From positions 1-64,000 of the forward strand of contig JAQCEJ010000005.1 of NCBI GenBank assembly GCA_027618475.1: a stretch of DNA of 64,000 nt, written 5' to 3'. The stretch is from Planctomycetota bacterium (lineage in GTDB: Bacteria; Planctomycetota; Planctomycetia; Planctomycetales; Planctomycetaceae). Below, one piece after another: positions 35,226-44,423 of this stretch. Within the stretch, counting starts at the first letter, position 1. Every line of letters starts with the position of its first letter. Below the pieces are notes generated by a model. The model saw only the letters and a list, made by a program, of their open reading frames with translations. It made no database searches and was not told the origin of the DNA. The translations under genes and the position numbers were made by a program.

Positions 35226-36461
35226 ATGCTGTCTCTTCGCCTGAATTCTCTGCTGGCTTCGACTCTGTTGCTTTCGGCGTTCGCCTCGCTCGATGCCGCT
35301 GAGCCCGATGCGGTCATCACCAGCGGCGGACTGAAATTCGCCGAGCGGTTGATGTGGCCCGATGGGGGGTATGTTTACGGGATCACGGCGACTGATATCG
35401 ACGGCGACGGTGATCTCGATTTTTCGAGTGCCGGGGTGCATACCGATATGCTCCTCTGGCATGAAAACGACGGCGAAGAGAACTTCACAAAGCACATCAT
35501 CTGCGACAACGAACCGGGGTATCTCGAACGTCATGCGTTCGGTGACATCAACGGGGACGGCACGCTCGATGTCGTGATGGTCAAAAACAAAATCGGCCAT
35601 CTCGTCTGGTGGGAAAACAACGGCACACCGGGTGATGGCAAGCTCTGGGGACGCCATGTCATCACCACCGACTTCATGCGGGCCTATGATGTGGCGCTGA
35701 TGGATCTCGACGATGACGGGGATCTCGACGTCGCCGCCTCGGCTTACACCGGCGATTGTTTCTCGTGGTTCGAGAACCCCGGTCCGAAAGGTTTTGACAA
35801 CGAATGGAAGCAATACAAATTCGACAGCGATAAAGAGTTCGCCAATACCCGAACGGTCGCGTTTGCTGATTTCAATGGCGACGGCAAACCCGATCTGCTC
35901 GGCACGGGAACCTACGGCAACAAGACGCTGTGGTACGAAAACACCGGCAAGGCAGGAGTGAAGAAATTCAGCCGTAACATCATCGATGACAAACTGCTGA
36001 TGCCTGCGCACGGACATCCGGTCGATATGGACGATGACGGCGATATCGACATCGTCATGGCGGGGGGAATGCGTGTCTCCACGACCGAAAAAGAACAATC
36101 GCATCAGGCGGTCTGGTATGAAAACGTCGGCTCACCCGGCAGAGGTAGCGAATGGACCAGACACTTTGTCGGGCACCTCGACTTTGGTCTCGAAGCGGTC
36201 GTCGGCGATCTCGACGGCGATGGTGACATCGATGTGATCGCTACGGGATGCGACGGCGGACAGCCGGGCGTCGGCGAAGTGTCGTGGTTCGAGAACACCG
36301 GCGACCTGAAGGGGGAATGGAAGAAGCACGTTTTGAGGATGTATCCGCGCGCCGCGCAGGTCATCGTGATGGACATGGACGAAGACGGCAATCTCGACAT
36401 CGCCGCGAGTTCAGAAGCGGGGACGTTTTACTGGTGGCGGAATCTGGGGTCTGCAAAATGA
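35226..36461 (+). CDS. Secreted FG-GAP/VCBS-repeat seven-bladed propeller protein
   Basis: 411 residues. Signal peptide 1-23 (LASTLLLSAFASLDA). Seven repeats of about 50 residues each hold a Ca2+-binding DxDxDGxxD loop: TDIDGDGDLDF, GDINGDGTLDV, MDLDDDGDLDV, ADFNGDGKPDL, VDMDDDGDIDI, GDLDGDGDIDV and MDMDEDGNLDI, each followed by a strand and then a WxExx motif (WHENDG, WWENNG, WFENPG, WYENTG, WYENVG, WFENTG). This matches FG-GAP/VCBS propellers used for binding at the cell surface; no catalytic residues are expected. It is divergent from the Cys-peptide/sigma operon. Seven repeats would make one closed propeller. Confidence 0.93.
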   Translation: MLSLRLNSLLASTLLLSAFASLDAAEPDAVITSGGLKFAERLMWPDGGYVYGITATDIDGDGDLDFSSAGVHTDMLLWHENDGEENFTKHIICDNEPGYLERHAFGDINGDGTLDVVMVKNKIGHLVWWENNGTPGDGKLWGRHVITTDFMRAYDVALMDLDDDGDLDVAASAYTGDCFSWFENPGPKGFDNEWKQYKFDSDKEFANTRTVAFADFNGDGKPDLLGTGTYGNKTLWYENTGKAGVKKFSRNIIDDKLLMPAHGHPVDMDDDGDIDIVMAGGMRVSTTEKEQSHQAVWYENVGSPGRGSEWTRHFVGHLDFGLEAVVGDLDGDGDIDVIATGCDGGQPGVGEVSWFENTGDLKGEWKKHVLRMYPRAAQVIVMDMDEDGNLDIAASSEAGTFYWWRNLGSAK

Positions 36462-36469
36462 AGACGACT

Positions 36470-36500
36470 GTCCGCAGATTTTCGCAGAGGAACGCAGATG
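36470..36500 (+). repeat. Solo copy of family B repeat
   Basis: GTCCGCAGATTTTCGCAGAG followed by GAACGCAGATG, 30 of 31 bases as in the copy beside the GxxExxY gene at 4673. It starts nine bases after the propeller gene stop. No GxxExxY gene is nearby. Confidence 0.85.
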
Positions 36501-36519
36501 AAGAGATAAAGAGGGGAAT

Positions 36520-36552
36520 TGCCACAAAAAACGCAAATGACGCAAAAAAAAT
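36520..36552 (+). repeat. Word-like repeat, family C (CACAAAAAACGCAAATGACG)
   Basis: GCCACAAAAAACGCAAATGA then CGCAAAAAAAA. Related to GGCCGCAATAATCGCAAAGG at 48150-48185. An inverted TTTTTGCGT occurs about 35 bases downstream (36581-36589), so transcripts could fold here and end the convergent genes. Confidence 0.6.
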
Positions 36553-36642
36553 CAGAATGGAGTTATCAGAACTGTTGGTATTTTTGCGTACGTTTCCTCG
36601 TTCTCAAGTGGAGTTTGGGGACGAAAAGAACTCTTCGATCGC

Positions 36643-38070
36643 TTAAAACAATCCTGCGACTGGGTTCCCTTCGGCGAGCAGATGCGGCCGGTTGACGGTG
36701 TCGAGGACGAACTGCTTCGGATCGATGCCAAAGGCGTCGTAGATGGTGGCGGCGAGGTCTCCGACGTGAACGGGGTCGGTCTTGGGATGCCAGCCGACTT
36801 TGTCGCTTTCGCCGAAGTACGAACCGGGGGTCACCCCCGGTCCGGCGAGCAGCACCGAATAACAGCCGGGCCAATGATCGCGGCCGGTGGTATTGTTGCC
36901 GTTGTTCGACCGCCGGGCTCCGACCTGCGGCGTGCGTCCGAATTCGGTCGCGACGATCACGAGCGTTTCTTCGAGCAATCCTGATTGATGCATGTCGTCG
37001 ATGAGGGCCGATAACGCGAGATCGAACGGCGGCAGAAGTTCGTCTTTCAACCGTGGAAAATTGTTGAGGTGCGTGTCCCAGCTCGGGCCATCGATGTTTT
37101 CGCACGGCGTGTAGACCGAGACGAAGGGTATGCCCGCTTCGATCAACCGGCGGCCGAGCACGAAAGATTGACCGACCGTATTGCGGCCGTACTTGTCGCG
37201 TTGATCTTGCGGTTCTTTCGACATGTCAAACGCCAGTCGCACGCGCTGGCCGCTGATGAGCGAGAACGCGGTCTTGTAATAATCGGTGTAAGAGTCGACG
37301 ATCTTTGTCTGTTCGACAACGGCGATCTGCTCTTCGAACTGCGTCAGCAACTGATTGCGGCGATCGAGCCGATTGAGCGTCATATCGTGGCTGAGTTCGA
37401 GTTCTTCGACGCGAAACTCGTCGCTGTTGGGATCCTGCAGCATGATGAACGGATCGTGCGAACGGCCGAGAAAGCCGGCATTTTGCCCGGGACTCGGCGC
37501 GGGGCCGTTCCGCAGGCGAAACGGAAATGACACGAACGGGGGCATCCCTTCGGGGGGCTTGATGAACTTCGAGACGACCGAACCGAAATGCGGAAAATCT
37601 TCGGGATTGGCGAACGTACGGCTCGAAATTGCAAGAGATTCGCCGACTTCACGACCGGCGAGCGCCGCATAAATCGCGGGGTTGTGACACAACATGCGAT
37701 GATGCACCGAACGAAGCACGCAGAACTTGTCCATGTGTTGCGACAGATGTGGCAGATGCTCGCTGACCGGCATACCGGCGACGCGGCTCGATATCGGTGA
37801 GAACTCGCCGCGAATCGTCGAATCGGCCTCGGGCTTCATATCAACCGTATCGATCTGGCTGATGCCGCCGGCCTGAAAAAGCATCAGACATTGCTTGATG
37901 CGCGGCACCCCCTTCGCCGCGATCGACTGACCGGCGATAACGTTGATCAGAGCCGGTGAAAGCAGAGAAACGCCACCGAGGTGAAACAGTTAGCGGCGGT
38001 TGAGCCTGGCCCGTAAACTCTGCTGAAAGTCGGCACAGCCGTTCGTGCTGGAGGTCGATCTTCGGCTCAT
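36643..38070 (-). pseudogene. DUF1501 gene with in-frame stop inside its Tat signal
   Basis: A second DUF1501 gene. ATG 38070 has GGAG upstream and is followed by 26 codons ending in LRARLNRR, then TAA at 37990-37992, then in the same frame LFHLGGVSLLSPALI and the complete DUF1501 body (QCLMLFQAGGISQIDTVDMKP, NSPGH-like VSVYTPCENIDGPSWDTHLN, ATEFGRTPQVGAR, GRDHWPGCYSVLLAG). The stop therefore cuts the twin-arginine signal between RR and the hydrophobic part. Without readthrough only a restart at GTG 37908 could make the body, and it would lack export. It may be a recent pseudogene, a sequencing error or, less likely, a recoded codon. No DUF1549/DUF1553 partner gene is adjacent, which fits loss of function. 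Confidence 0.8.
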
Positions 38071-38498
38071 TGTTCACAACTCCAGTCGCAGGCTATGGTA
38101 CGGAGGCCGCGAAGGATCACCCCCGCCAACATTTCAATGGATATCGATATCTTACCACGGTCGACGATAGTGTCCAGTAGAATCGCAGGGAGAGCTTTGC
38201 CCCTCACCTGCTGAAGGCCGAAACTTTGGTCGTGACAAGTGACTCGTAGCGGGTTTGATCTATCTTAAACCCCGCAAGGGGTGACAGTCAATAGCTTGGG
38301 GCGGAAGCCCCAAGTGGGTTTGGGTTACGTGCCGCGAAGCCCCGGTAGGGGCGACAGACGAGTTGTTCGCCGAGAACTCTGTCGCCGCTGTCGGGGCTCA
38401 GACGTGGCGAACGGATTGAACCTATGGCTTCCGCCCTCAGGCTATTGACGGACGCCTCTCCGAGGCTGAAGAAATGACGAAATCATCGCGTCACGCAG
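38071..38498. other. Repeat-rich gene-free stretch
   Basis: About 430 bp with no gene. It is a mosaic of short palindromic repeats: AAACCCCGCAAGGGGTGACAG at about 38267, the perfect hairpin CTTGGGGC-GGAA-GCCCCAAG at 38295-38314, GAAGCCCCGGTAGGGGCGAC at about 38335-38354 and GTCGCCGCTGTCGGGGCTC at about 38382-38400. The repeated theme is GGGGC(T/G) half-sites around gcgacagac, suggesting a dispersed family. Confidence 0.6.
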
Positions 38499-39446
38499 TT
38501 ACCGTTCGCGCCACAGCGAATCGAGGGGGATGCCCAATTCGACCTGCGTTGCTGATATCGCGGCGAGAAATCGCTTGGCGTCTTCGGGATATCCCGCCGT
38601 CGCTTTGACGTCGGGACGATGATGTTGCCAATACCGGTTGAAGAGAATCATCGAGAGTTCGCGCAGATATTTGCTGAACATCGATGCCAGCGCGACGGGA
38701 AGATGCCGTTCGGCCTGGCGTTCGAAACGAATTTCGTGCGGGCCGATACGGTATCGGCTTGAGGCTGCTCCTTCGTCTTCGATGTGGAACAATTCGCCGT
38801 CGAATGCTTCCGAAAGGACCGCTACGTAACGGTTGCGCCCGCCATGTTTGTCAGCGACGATGAGCGTCGGTTCGGTGGAGGCGGGCGACCAGACGCTGCG
38901 GAGCAGTTCGAGACTCGTCTGTGTTAACGCCAGCCCTTTGTTGTCGAGTCGGCGGACGAGTTCGTTCCAGCGGGCGGTCAACATCAGATCGCTTTTGACG
39001 GTGACAAGTCGATGTTCCGATTCCTCTTGCTGATCGCGCCATCGGGCGACGGTCGAGAGTGTTTCGTCGGCGTCGTGTTCGTGTGGAAGATCGAGATCGG
39101 CTTCGGCGAACCACTCTTCGACATGCGTTACGCAGCGTGTGCGATCGGTGAGCGCGTCGAGCAAGCGGTTCCACGACGAAATGTTTTCACCGAGTAGTTG
39201 CAGCGCACACCACACGCCTCGTTCAAGAGAAGCGATCCCTTTCGCCGTCGAAAAAATCTTCTTCGAATCGGCGAGTTGAATCTGCTCCGTATTGGTCACC
39301 GATGTCTGCGTGACGACGGGCGAAAACGTCGTCCAGAAGTCGGCAGCCGTCGGATCACCCGGCACCCGCCAGACGGTGAGCGAAACAACGAGCGGCCCCA
39401 GATTGGGACCGTAGCCTGCTTCATCCATGCCGATGACGATGCCCAT
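38499..39446 (-). CDS. RNase HII-like protein of the RNase H fold
   Basis: 315 residues from ATG 39446. The N-terminus MGIVIGMDEAGYGPNLGPLV matches the RNase HII opening GIDEAGRGPxxGP, giving the first catalytic Asp-Glu pair (Asp8, Glu9), with Tyr in place of the Arg of GRG. LADSKKIF (about 57-64) corresponds to LNDSKKL of RNase HII. VADKHGGRNRY (about 200-210) supplies a further Asp and FSKYLREL (about 265) the conserved helix. The protein is much longer than RNase HII (about 200 residues) and lacks the usual tail, so it is a divergent planctomycete relative, perhaps acting on RNA-DNA hybrids. The frame is open far upstream, but that part is repeat DNA (39497-39541). Confidence 0.7.
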   Translation of the reverse strand: MGIVIGMDEAGYGPNLGPLVVSLTVWRVPGDPTAADFWTTFSPVVTQTSVTNTEQIQLADSKKIFSTAKGIASLERGVWCALQLLGENISSWNRLLDALTDRTRCVTHVEEWFAEADLDLPHEHDADETLSTVARWRDQQEESEHRLVTVKSDLMLTARWNELVRRLDNKGLALTQTSLELLRSVWSPASTEPTLIVADKHGGRNRYVAVLSEAFDGELFHIEDEGAASSRYRIGPHEIRFERQAERHLPVALASMFSKYLRELSMILFNRYWQHHRPDVKATAGYPEDAKRFLAAISATQVELGIPLDSLWRER

Positions 39447-39496
39447 ATATTGAAGCCCGAATGTCGAATGGTGTCGGAGACGCGAAGGGAAAGGCA

Positions 39497-39545
39497 CCCT
39501 CATCCGGCCTGCGGCCACCTTCTCCCGAGGGGAGAAGGTGGAGAC
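39497..39545. repeat. Dispersed hairpin repeat with 12-bp perfect stem
   Basis: CACCCTCATCCGGCCTGCGG precedes the perfect inverted repeat CCACCTTCTCCC-GAG-GGGAGAAGGTGG (39515-39541). Intergenic, between the Ycf48-type gene and the RNase HII-like gene, both on the minus strand. No T run follows on either strand. Confidence 0.7.
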
Positions 39546-39672
39546 GACGACATCATGACTGATGGTACAATCGTATGCAACGCTGTCGCATCGGAACTGC
39601 GCGTGAGAATTGCGGGCTAGTGCTCCGCGGTACGTCGCGGCTAAACGGGGACCGGCGTTGGTGACTCGTTTG

Positions 39673-42600
39673 TTATTCGAACTGCAAAAACCCGTAATCC
39701 ATAGTCGCGTGTTGTTGCTCGGCCTTCTTGATGGCGGGCCAGTATTCCAGGCCGTAGGTCGGCAACGTGCGGACGACGCGGAGGTTCCAGACCTGACCGG
39801 GTTGCGGCGGGATCGGGGTGATTTCCATCCAGGGGATCGCACATTCGATCCGCCAGCGGGTCGCGTCGCGCTCGGCGGCGACAAACCAGGTCGGGTTCCA
39901 GGTGCGATCGCCGGCACAGGCGTCGCCTGTCCAGCCGCGCTGGTCGACATGCAATTCGTACGCCGTAAAATAATCGCGGTCGATATCGAGTGAGAACGAC
40001 AAGCGATCGTACTCATGCAGATCGGTGTCGGGCAAACGTCCGGGATACGACGGCGGATCGTCCGGCAGCGCGGCATGAATCGGCACGCTCGCTGCGAGAT
40101 AAAGAAACTCGCGATCGTAACTGACGAGTACGAGAGTATCGTCGTCGGGGCTCTTGTCACCCGAATTCGCGAAAGACGTCGTGCTGTTGCCGCCGGGAGT
40201 CAAAATGATTTCTTGCGCATCCTCCCAGCAGGCGTCGGATAACAAGGCATCGAGCACCGGCTTTCCTGCGACCTGAGTACACAGATAAACCGGCTTCGGT
40301 GGTAAACTCGACGGCTGCATCATCCAGAGTTCTCCCTCCGCTGCGAGTCCCCTTAGATCGAGATCGATCGCGGTCTCGATGCGATTTCCCGGATCGAGTT
40401 TCGACAGATGCCTTTGACGGCGATAGAGAGTGTCGGCCATGCCGGGCTGTCCTCGTTCGCGAATGAGAGCCGCGAGAGGAAACTGGATCTCCGCCGATTG
40501 ATAGAGCTGAGAATGCGTCGCGTTCAGGACTTGAGCCAGTTTGAGGGCCTGAGTTTGCCAGTTCTGCACGGCGGCCGAGCGCCATTCGTCGCGTTGGCCG
40601 ACTTTCAGGCTGCCGATGCGCTCATCGATCGATTCTCCCACCACACGCGACGCATCGGTCAACTTGTCGAATGCTTCGGGAGAAATGACCTCGTCTCGTT
40701 CGCTCGGTTTGACTTTCGCGACCTCCACCGCTGCGGAGAGTTGTTCGATCATCTGGGACGATTCGACGGTATAGTTCGTCTGCGTGACCTCCGTTTTTCG
40801 ACTGCGCTGCCAGGCAGTCTCGGTACTCGACCAGAACATCAACAGCCATTTCATCGCTTCCGCCGATAACGGATGATCGGGAAACCGCTGCACGAGTTCC
40901 ACATAGGTCGATTCGACCAAGTCCCACTGATGGCGACGGCCATATTCGCTTGCGAGTTGCGACATCTGGGCCGCCGCGGCATCGCGCGACCAGGGAGCCG
41001 TCATCGTGCGGATGTGTGCCAACGCTTGTGCCGCCTGACGCGGATCGTCGAACAGCCGCTTCGAAATCGCTCGAAAATTGCGCTGCTGTTTGGCTTGTTG
41101 CAGGTTCTTCTGGAGATCGGTTTCGTCGGGATTGATCAACTTACGGCGGGCTTCGGTTCCCGGTGCCAGACCGAGTCCCGCGAAAAATCGCCCTCCGGTC
41201 GCCTGGGCCGATTGTGCGGATGGCCCGCGATAGATCACGCGATACACTTCGGCTTCGGGCTGAGACGTAAAGGGGTCGGTCTTCGGCATTAACAAACTCC
41301 GCGACGGATCGGTCGCCAGCTCGACCGACATCCCCCACCGCGACAGGTAATCTCCTGAATCGATCCGGTCGTGACCGACATTCGGCGCGAGTTCACGCTG
41401 ATAGACGTAATCGACGCTCCACGGCATTAATCCGGCAAACTCCGCCTGTTCGATGAGGTACGTCGGATCGGCTGCGTGCGGCACGGCTCGCAACAGCGAC
41501 TGATGCAAGACGCGCGTTCCCGCCGAGTTATCGGTCGGCTGAGCGATCACAACGATATTCGGCCGCCAGGTGCGAATCAAAGCGACCATATTCTGCATCA
41601 GAACCTGGTCGAGTTTTCCTTCGGTGTGTACGTTCCACATTTCAGTCAGGCGCGGGCGAACCCGTTCGAGATCGGGAGCGTCGACGGGAAACTGCCATCC
41701 GAGTTCGGTGGCGTTTCCCCCGGCCAGAGTCACCGCCTGATGCAATCTCACTTCGAGTGTGTCGCCGGCAAGCGCCTGCGGATCGAGATCGCGGCGAATC
41801 GGCAAGACACAGACACTCCGATATCCAAGTTCGCCCGATAATTTAGCAATCAGCGACATCGAGAGTTCGTCGGGACGGCCGCCGAATTGCAGAATCGCCG
41901 CACGACGCTGATCGCCGCGCACGGCGGTCCAGTTTTGGCCGCCGTCGACGGTCTGCAGAATGGTTCCCATCGGACCACAAGCAAAACCGGTGTCGGCATC
42001 GGCAAATGACATCGCTTCGATCGGTAACGTTTGACCGGTGAACTGGCGAGACCACGACGCACCAGAATCCCCCGAATGCCAGATCACGCTCCCCGGCGAA
42101 CCGGCGATCCAGACACGAGCATCGCGGCAGGCAACCGCGCGAAAATTCATCGTCTGGGCGACTTCGTCGGGAAGTGCCCCGGGAGACTCTTTCCAGACTA
42201 CGCCGCCGTCGTTTGTATAAAGCACTAGACCGCCGTCACCAGCCATCCAGCCGGTATCGTTCGGAAGGAGTTTCGCGGCGCGAATCCCTTTGAGGCCGAA
42301 ACGACCGATCTGAGGTTGCATCAATCGTCCATCTCCGACGAGAGCGACCTGACCGCGAGCACCGGCGACGACGCCGACATCGGGATTGAGAAAGTCGGCC
42401 GTCTGCCACCCCACACTCGCCGGTCCGGGGGCATCCTGCCAGCTCATCCCTCCGTCGCGGGTGAACAACACGCCTGTCGGATGTTCGGGGGTTGCCTGCC
42501 CAACGACCACGCCGATCTCAAGGGTAAAAAATCGGAGAGACGATATCGGTGGTAACGGCCCGCGCGAGAGATTGGTCCACGTTTGACCTCCATCTTGCGT

Positions 42601-42972
42601 CACATAGATCACGCCGCGGCTCAGTTGCGTCTGCGGTTGAATTTCTCCTCCCGCGACCCAGCCGACGCGATCGGTCAGAAACTGCACACTCCGTAACGAC
42701 GCGGTCGTCGGGCACGGAATTATCGCCCACGTTACCCCGCCATCGATCGACGACCAGATTGTCCCATGATCGCCGACGGCGTACACGCGATTGGCACCGA
42801 CACATTGAATGTCGTGAAAACAAACATCGTCCTGCCACGAGGTGATGAGAGAAGACTTATCCGGAACCGCGGAAATGCTGGTCCGCAGAGACGAAGAATC
42901 CTGAGCCGAAAGAAAACGAGCAGCGCACAGAATCAGACCAAGTGACCAATAACAACGAAGACGTGCGAGCAT
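39673..42972 (-). CDS. Secreted Ycf48-type propeller fused to PIG-L-like and CBM9-like domains
   Basis: 1099 residues from ATG 42972 (GGGAG four bases upstream). Signal peptide about 1-23. The N-terminal 350 residues are Ycf48/BNR-type repeats with the phrases GTIWSSIDGGVTWA, GVIYVTQDGGQTWTN, GVLFTRDGGMSWQD, VLYTNDGGVVWKE, VIWHSGDSGASWS and ILQTVDGGQNWTA. Residues 360-540 look like a degenerate PIG-L/LmbE deacetylase: AILQFGGRPDEL where AHPDDE is expected, then SLIAKLSGELGYRSVCVLPI. A helical TPR-like part follows (about 600-880). The last 190 residues are a CBM9/DOMON-like beta-sandwich (SYDREFLYLAASVP, EYDRLSFSLDIDRD, TRWRIECAIPW). Likely a cell-surface or periplasmic carbohydrate-binding protein without enzymatic activity. 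Unusual architecture. Confidence 0.8.
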   Translation of the reverse strand: MLARLRCYWSLGLILCAARFLSAQDSSSLRTSISAVPDKSSLITSWQDDVCFHDIQCVGANRVYAVGDHGTIWSSIDGGVTWAIIPCPTTASLRSVQFLTDRVGWVAGGEIQPQTQLSRGVIYVTQDGGQTWTNLSRGPLPPISSLRFFTLEIGVVVGQATPEHPTGVLFTRDGGMSWQDAPGPASVGWQTADFLNPDVGVVAGARGQVALVGDGRLMQPQIGRFGLKGIRAAKLLPNDTGWMAGDGGLVLYTNDGGVVWKESPGALPDEVAQTMNFRAVACRDARVWIAGSPGSVIWHSGDSGASWSRQFTGQTLPIEAMSFADADTGFACGPMGTILQTVDGGQNWTAVRGDQRRAAILQFGGRPDELSMSLIAKLSGELGYRSVCVLPIRRDLDPQALAGDTLEVRLHQAVTLAGGNATELGWQFPVDAPDLERVRPRLTEMWNVHTEGKLDQVLMQNMVALIRTWRPNIVVIAQPTDNSAGTRVLHQSLLRAVPHAADPTYLIEQAEFAGLMPWSVDYVYQRELAPNVGHDRIDSGDYLSRWGMSVELATDPSRSLLMPKTDPFTSQPEAEVYRVIYRGPSAQSAQATGGRFFAGLGLAPGTEARRKLINPDETDLQKNLQQAKQQRNFRAISKRLFDDPRQAAQALAHIRTMTAPWSRDAAAAQMSQLASEYGRRHQWDLVESTYVELVQRFPDHPLSAEAMKWLLMFWSSTETAWQRSRKTEVTQTNYTVESSQMIEQLSAAVEVAKVKPSERDEVISPEAFDKLTDASRVVGESIDERIGSLKVGQRDEWRSAAVQNWQTQALKLAQVLNATHSQLYQSAEIQFPLAALIRERGQPGMADTLYRRQRHLSKLDPGNRIETAIDLDLRGLAAEGELWMMQPSSLPPKPVYLCTQVAGKPVLDALLSDACWEDAQEIILTPGGNSTTSFANSGDKSPDDDTLVLVSYDREFLYLAASVPIHAALPDDPPSYPGRLPDTDLHEYDRLSFSLDIDRDYFTAYELHVDQRGWTGDACAGDRTWNPTWFVAAERDATRWRIECAIPWMEITPIPPQPGQVWNLRVVRTLPTYGLEYWPAIKKAEQQHATMDYGFLQFE

Positions 42973-43096
42973 CAAACTCCCTTTCGATGCCGATGTCGTG
43001 CAGAAGACAAGACGTGAACGAACGATTTCCCAGAAGCGAATCAGAGGAAGCGAACTGTACCAAAATCACGATTTCGCCGGGAGACGAGTTCTGGGG

Positions 43097-43197
43097 TAAT
43101 GGACAATTGATAATGGATAATTGACAACGAAGAAAAAATCTCTCTCCCCATTGCCAGTTTTCCACTATCCATTGTCCATTATTAATTATCCATTACC
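43097..43197. repeat. Inverted pair of family A word repeats
   Basis: Left copy 43097-43132 (TAATGGACAATTGATAATGG and on) and right copy 43158-43197 (CACTATCCATTGTCCATTAT and on) are imperfect inverses around a 25-base spacer. The stop codon of the dehydrogenase gene (43193-43195) falls inside the right copy, so the repeat abuts the gene end directly. Confidence 0.75.
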
Positions 43198-44179
43198 TTG
43201 CCCATTTCCACCCCGTCACCCCCTGCATATTGCGGATCGCTTCTTTCGGCCAGCCGCCGCGATAGAGTTCCATTGTGGTGCGGTGGATCATGCGGAACGT
43301 ATCGGCGAACGATTCGTTGTCGATGCCGGCGACGTGGCCGCTTAACAGCACATTGTCCATCTCGATCAGCGGGCTGCTGAGCGGCAGCGGTTCTTCTTCG
43401 AACACATCGAGACCGGCACCGCGCAGCTTGCCGCTCTTGAGTGCCGCGATTAACGCCTGCTCATCGATGATCGGCCCGCGTGCCGTGTTGATGACGACGG
43501 CACCATCCTTCATCTTCGCAATCGTTTTTTCGTTGATGAGATGATGATTCTCGGGGGACATGAAGCAATGCAGAGACACATAATCGGATTGCGCGAGCAG
43601 TTCATCGAGGCTCACATATTTGATGTCCCATTTTTTTGCGAATTCTTCGTTGGGAAAGGGGTCGTGTACAAGCACGTTCATTCCCAACCCGATCGCCCGC
43701 GTCGCCGTCGCCTGGCCGATCCAGCCGAGACCGATCAGGCCGAGCGTGCTGCCGGAGATACGGGGGGTGTGAAGACGGAGCCATTCTCCCCGGCGGACCT
43801 GCTGATCGCGCGATGGAAACAGTCGACCGACCCCCATCAGCATGGCGATCGTATGCTCGGCGACGGCATGATGCAGCACGCCGGGCGTCGTCGTCACAAC
43901 CACGCCGCATTCATCGCATGCCTTCAGATCGACGGCATCGTAGCCGACGCCGAAACGGGCGATGACGCGTAGTTTCGGCAGACGTACGAGTACATCTTTT
44001 GTCCACGGTTCGGAACCGGCGATCACCACTTCGGCGTCTTTCAGTGTTTCCATGATGGTCGGGGTGAATTCAAATTGACGCTGGCGCGGTATCACCTCGA
44101 CGTCGAAGCCTTCGGCGTTGAACAATTCGAAATGCGGACCTGTTTCGGCTCCCAGAGACGTACAGACGACTTTGTGCAT
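43193..44179 (-). CDS. D-2-hydroxyacid dehydrogenase (NAD-dependent, 3-PGDH-like)
   Basis: 328-residue dehydrogenase that reduces or oxidises a 2-keto/2-hydroxy acid. Shown by FGVGYDAVDLKACDECGVVV (about 76-95), the NAD-binding GLIGLGWIGQATA (about 146-158), catalytic Arg in VINTARGPIIDE (about 228-239), Glu in LRGAGLDVFEEEPL (about 250) and His in LLSGHVAGID (about 281). It lacks an ACT domain, unlike the SerA at 53436, so it is a paralogue whose substrate (phosphoglycerate, glyoxylate, hydroxypyruvate) is open. AAGGTCACACC precedes the ATG. It stands alone with repeat DNA at its 3' end. Confidence 0.9.
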   Translation of the reverse strand: MHKVVCTSLGAETGPHFELFNAEGFDVEVIPRQRQFEFTPTIMETLKDAEVVIAGSEPWTKDVLVRLPKLRVIARFGVGYDAVDLKACDECGVVVTTTPGVLHHAVAEHTIAMLMGVGRLFPSRDQQVRRGEWLRLHTPRISGSTLGLIGLGWIGQATATRAIGLGMNVLVHDPFPNEEFAKKWDIKYVSLDELLAQSDYVSLHCFMSPENHHLINEKTIAKMKDGAVVINTARGPIIDEQALIAALKSGKLRGAGLDVFEEEPLPLSSPLIEMDNVLLSGHVAGIDNESFADTFRMIHRTTMELYRGGWPKEAIRNMQGVTGWKWAR

Positions 44180-44388
44180 GGTGTGACCTTGTGGAGGGAA
44201 TGTGAACTCATATCGGTGGTCATTGAAACGACTTCAACTTCCTGAGTTTAAGGTCTAATCGGCCTTGCTGGCAACTCGACAGGACGATCGACTAAGATGA
44301 GCGGCGTCGAAATCGAATGTAAGACGCTGGAATAATGAAGGACAATTCGACCTGTAAACGGAAATGAACACCGTTTCTGACTCAGCCT

Positions 44389-44408
44389 TCATCCCTTATC
44401 CTTTGACT
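44389..44408 (+). repeat. Word-like repeat, family D, in pyrophosphatase leader
   Basis: CTTCATCCCTTATCCTTTGA, about 20 bases before the ppa start, matching 18824-18855. Both copies lie immediately upstream of a start codon. Confidence 0.55.
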
Positions 44409-44423
44409 TTAGGAACCTCGATC

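Noticed and set aside
34998-36104. 368-codon minus-strand open frame starting near the Cys-peptide
   Set aside because: It is antisense to the seven-bladed FG-GAP propeller gene and shows no motif; the real minus-strand gene here is the short Cys-rich one in another frame.
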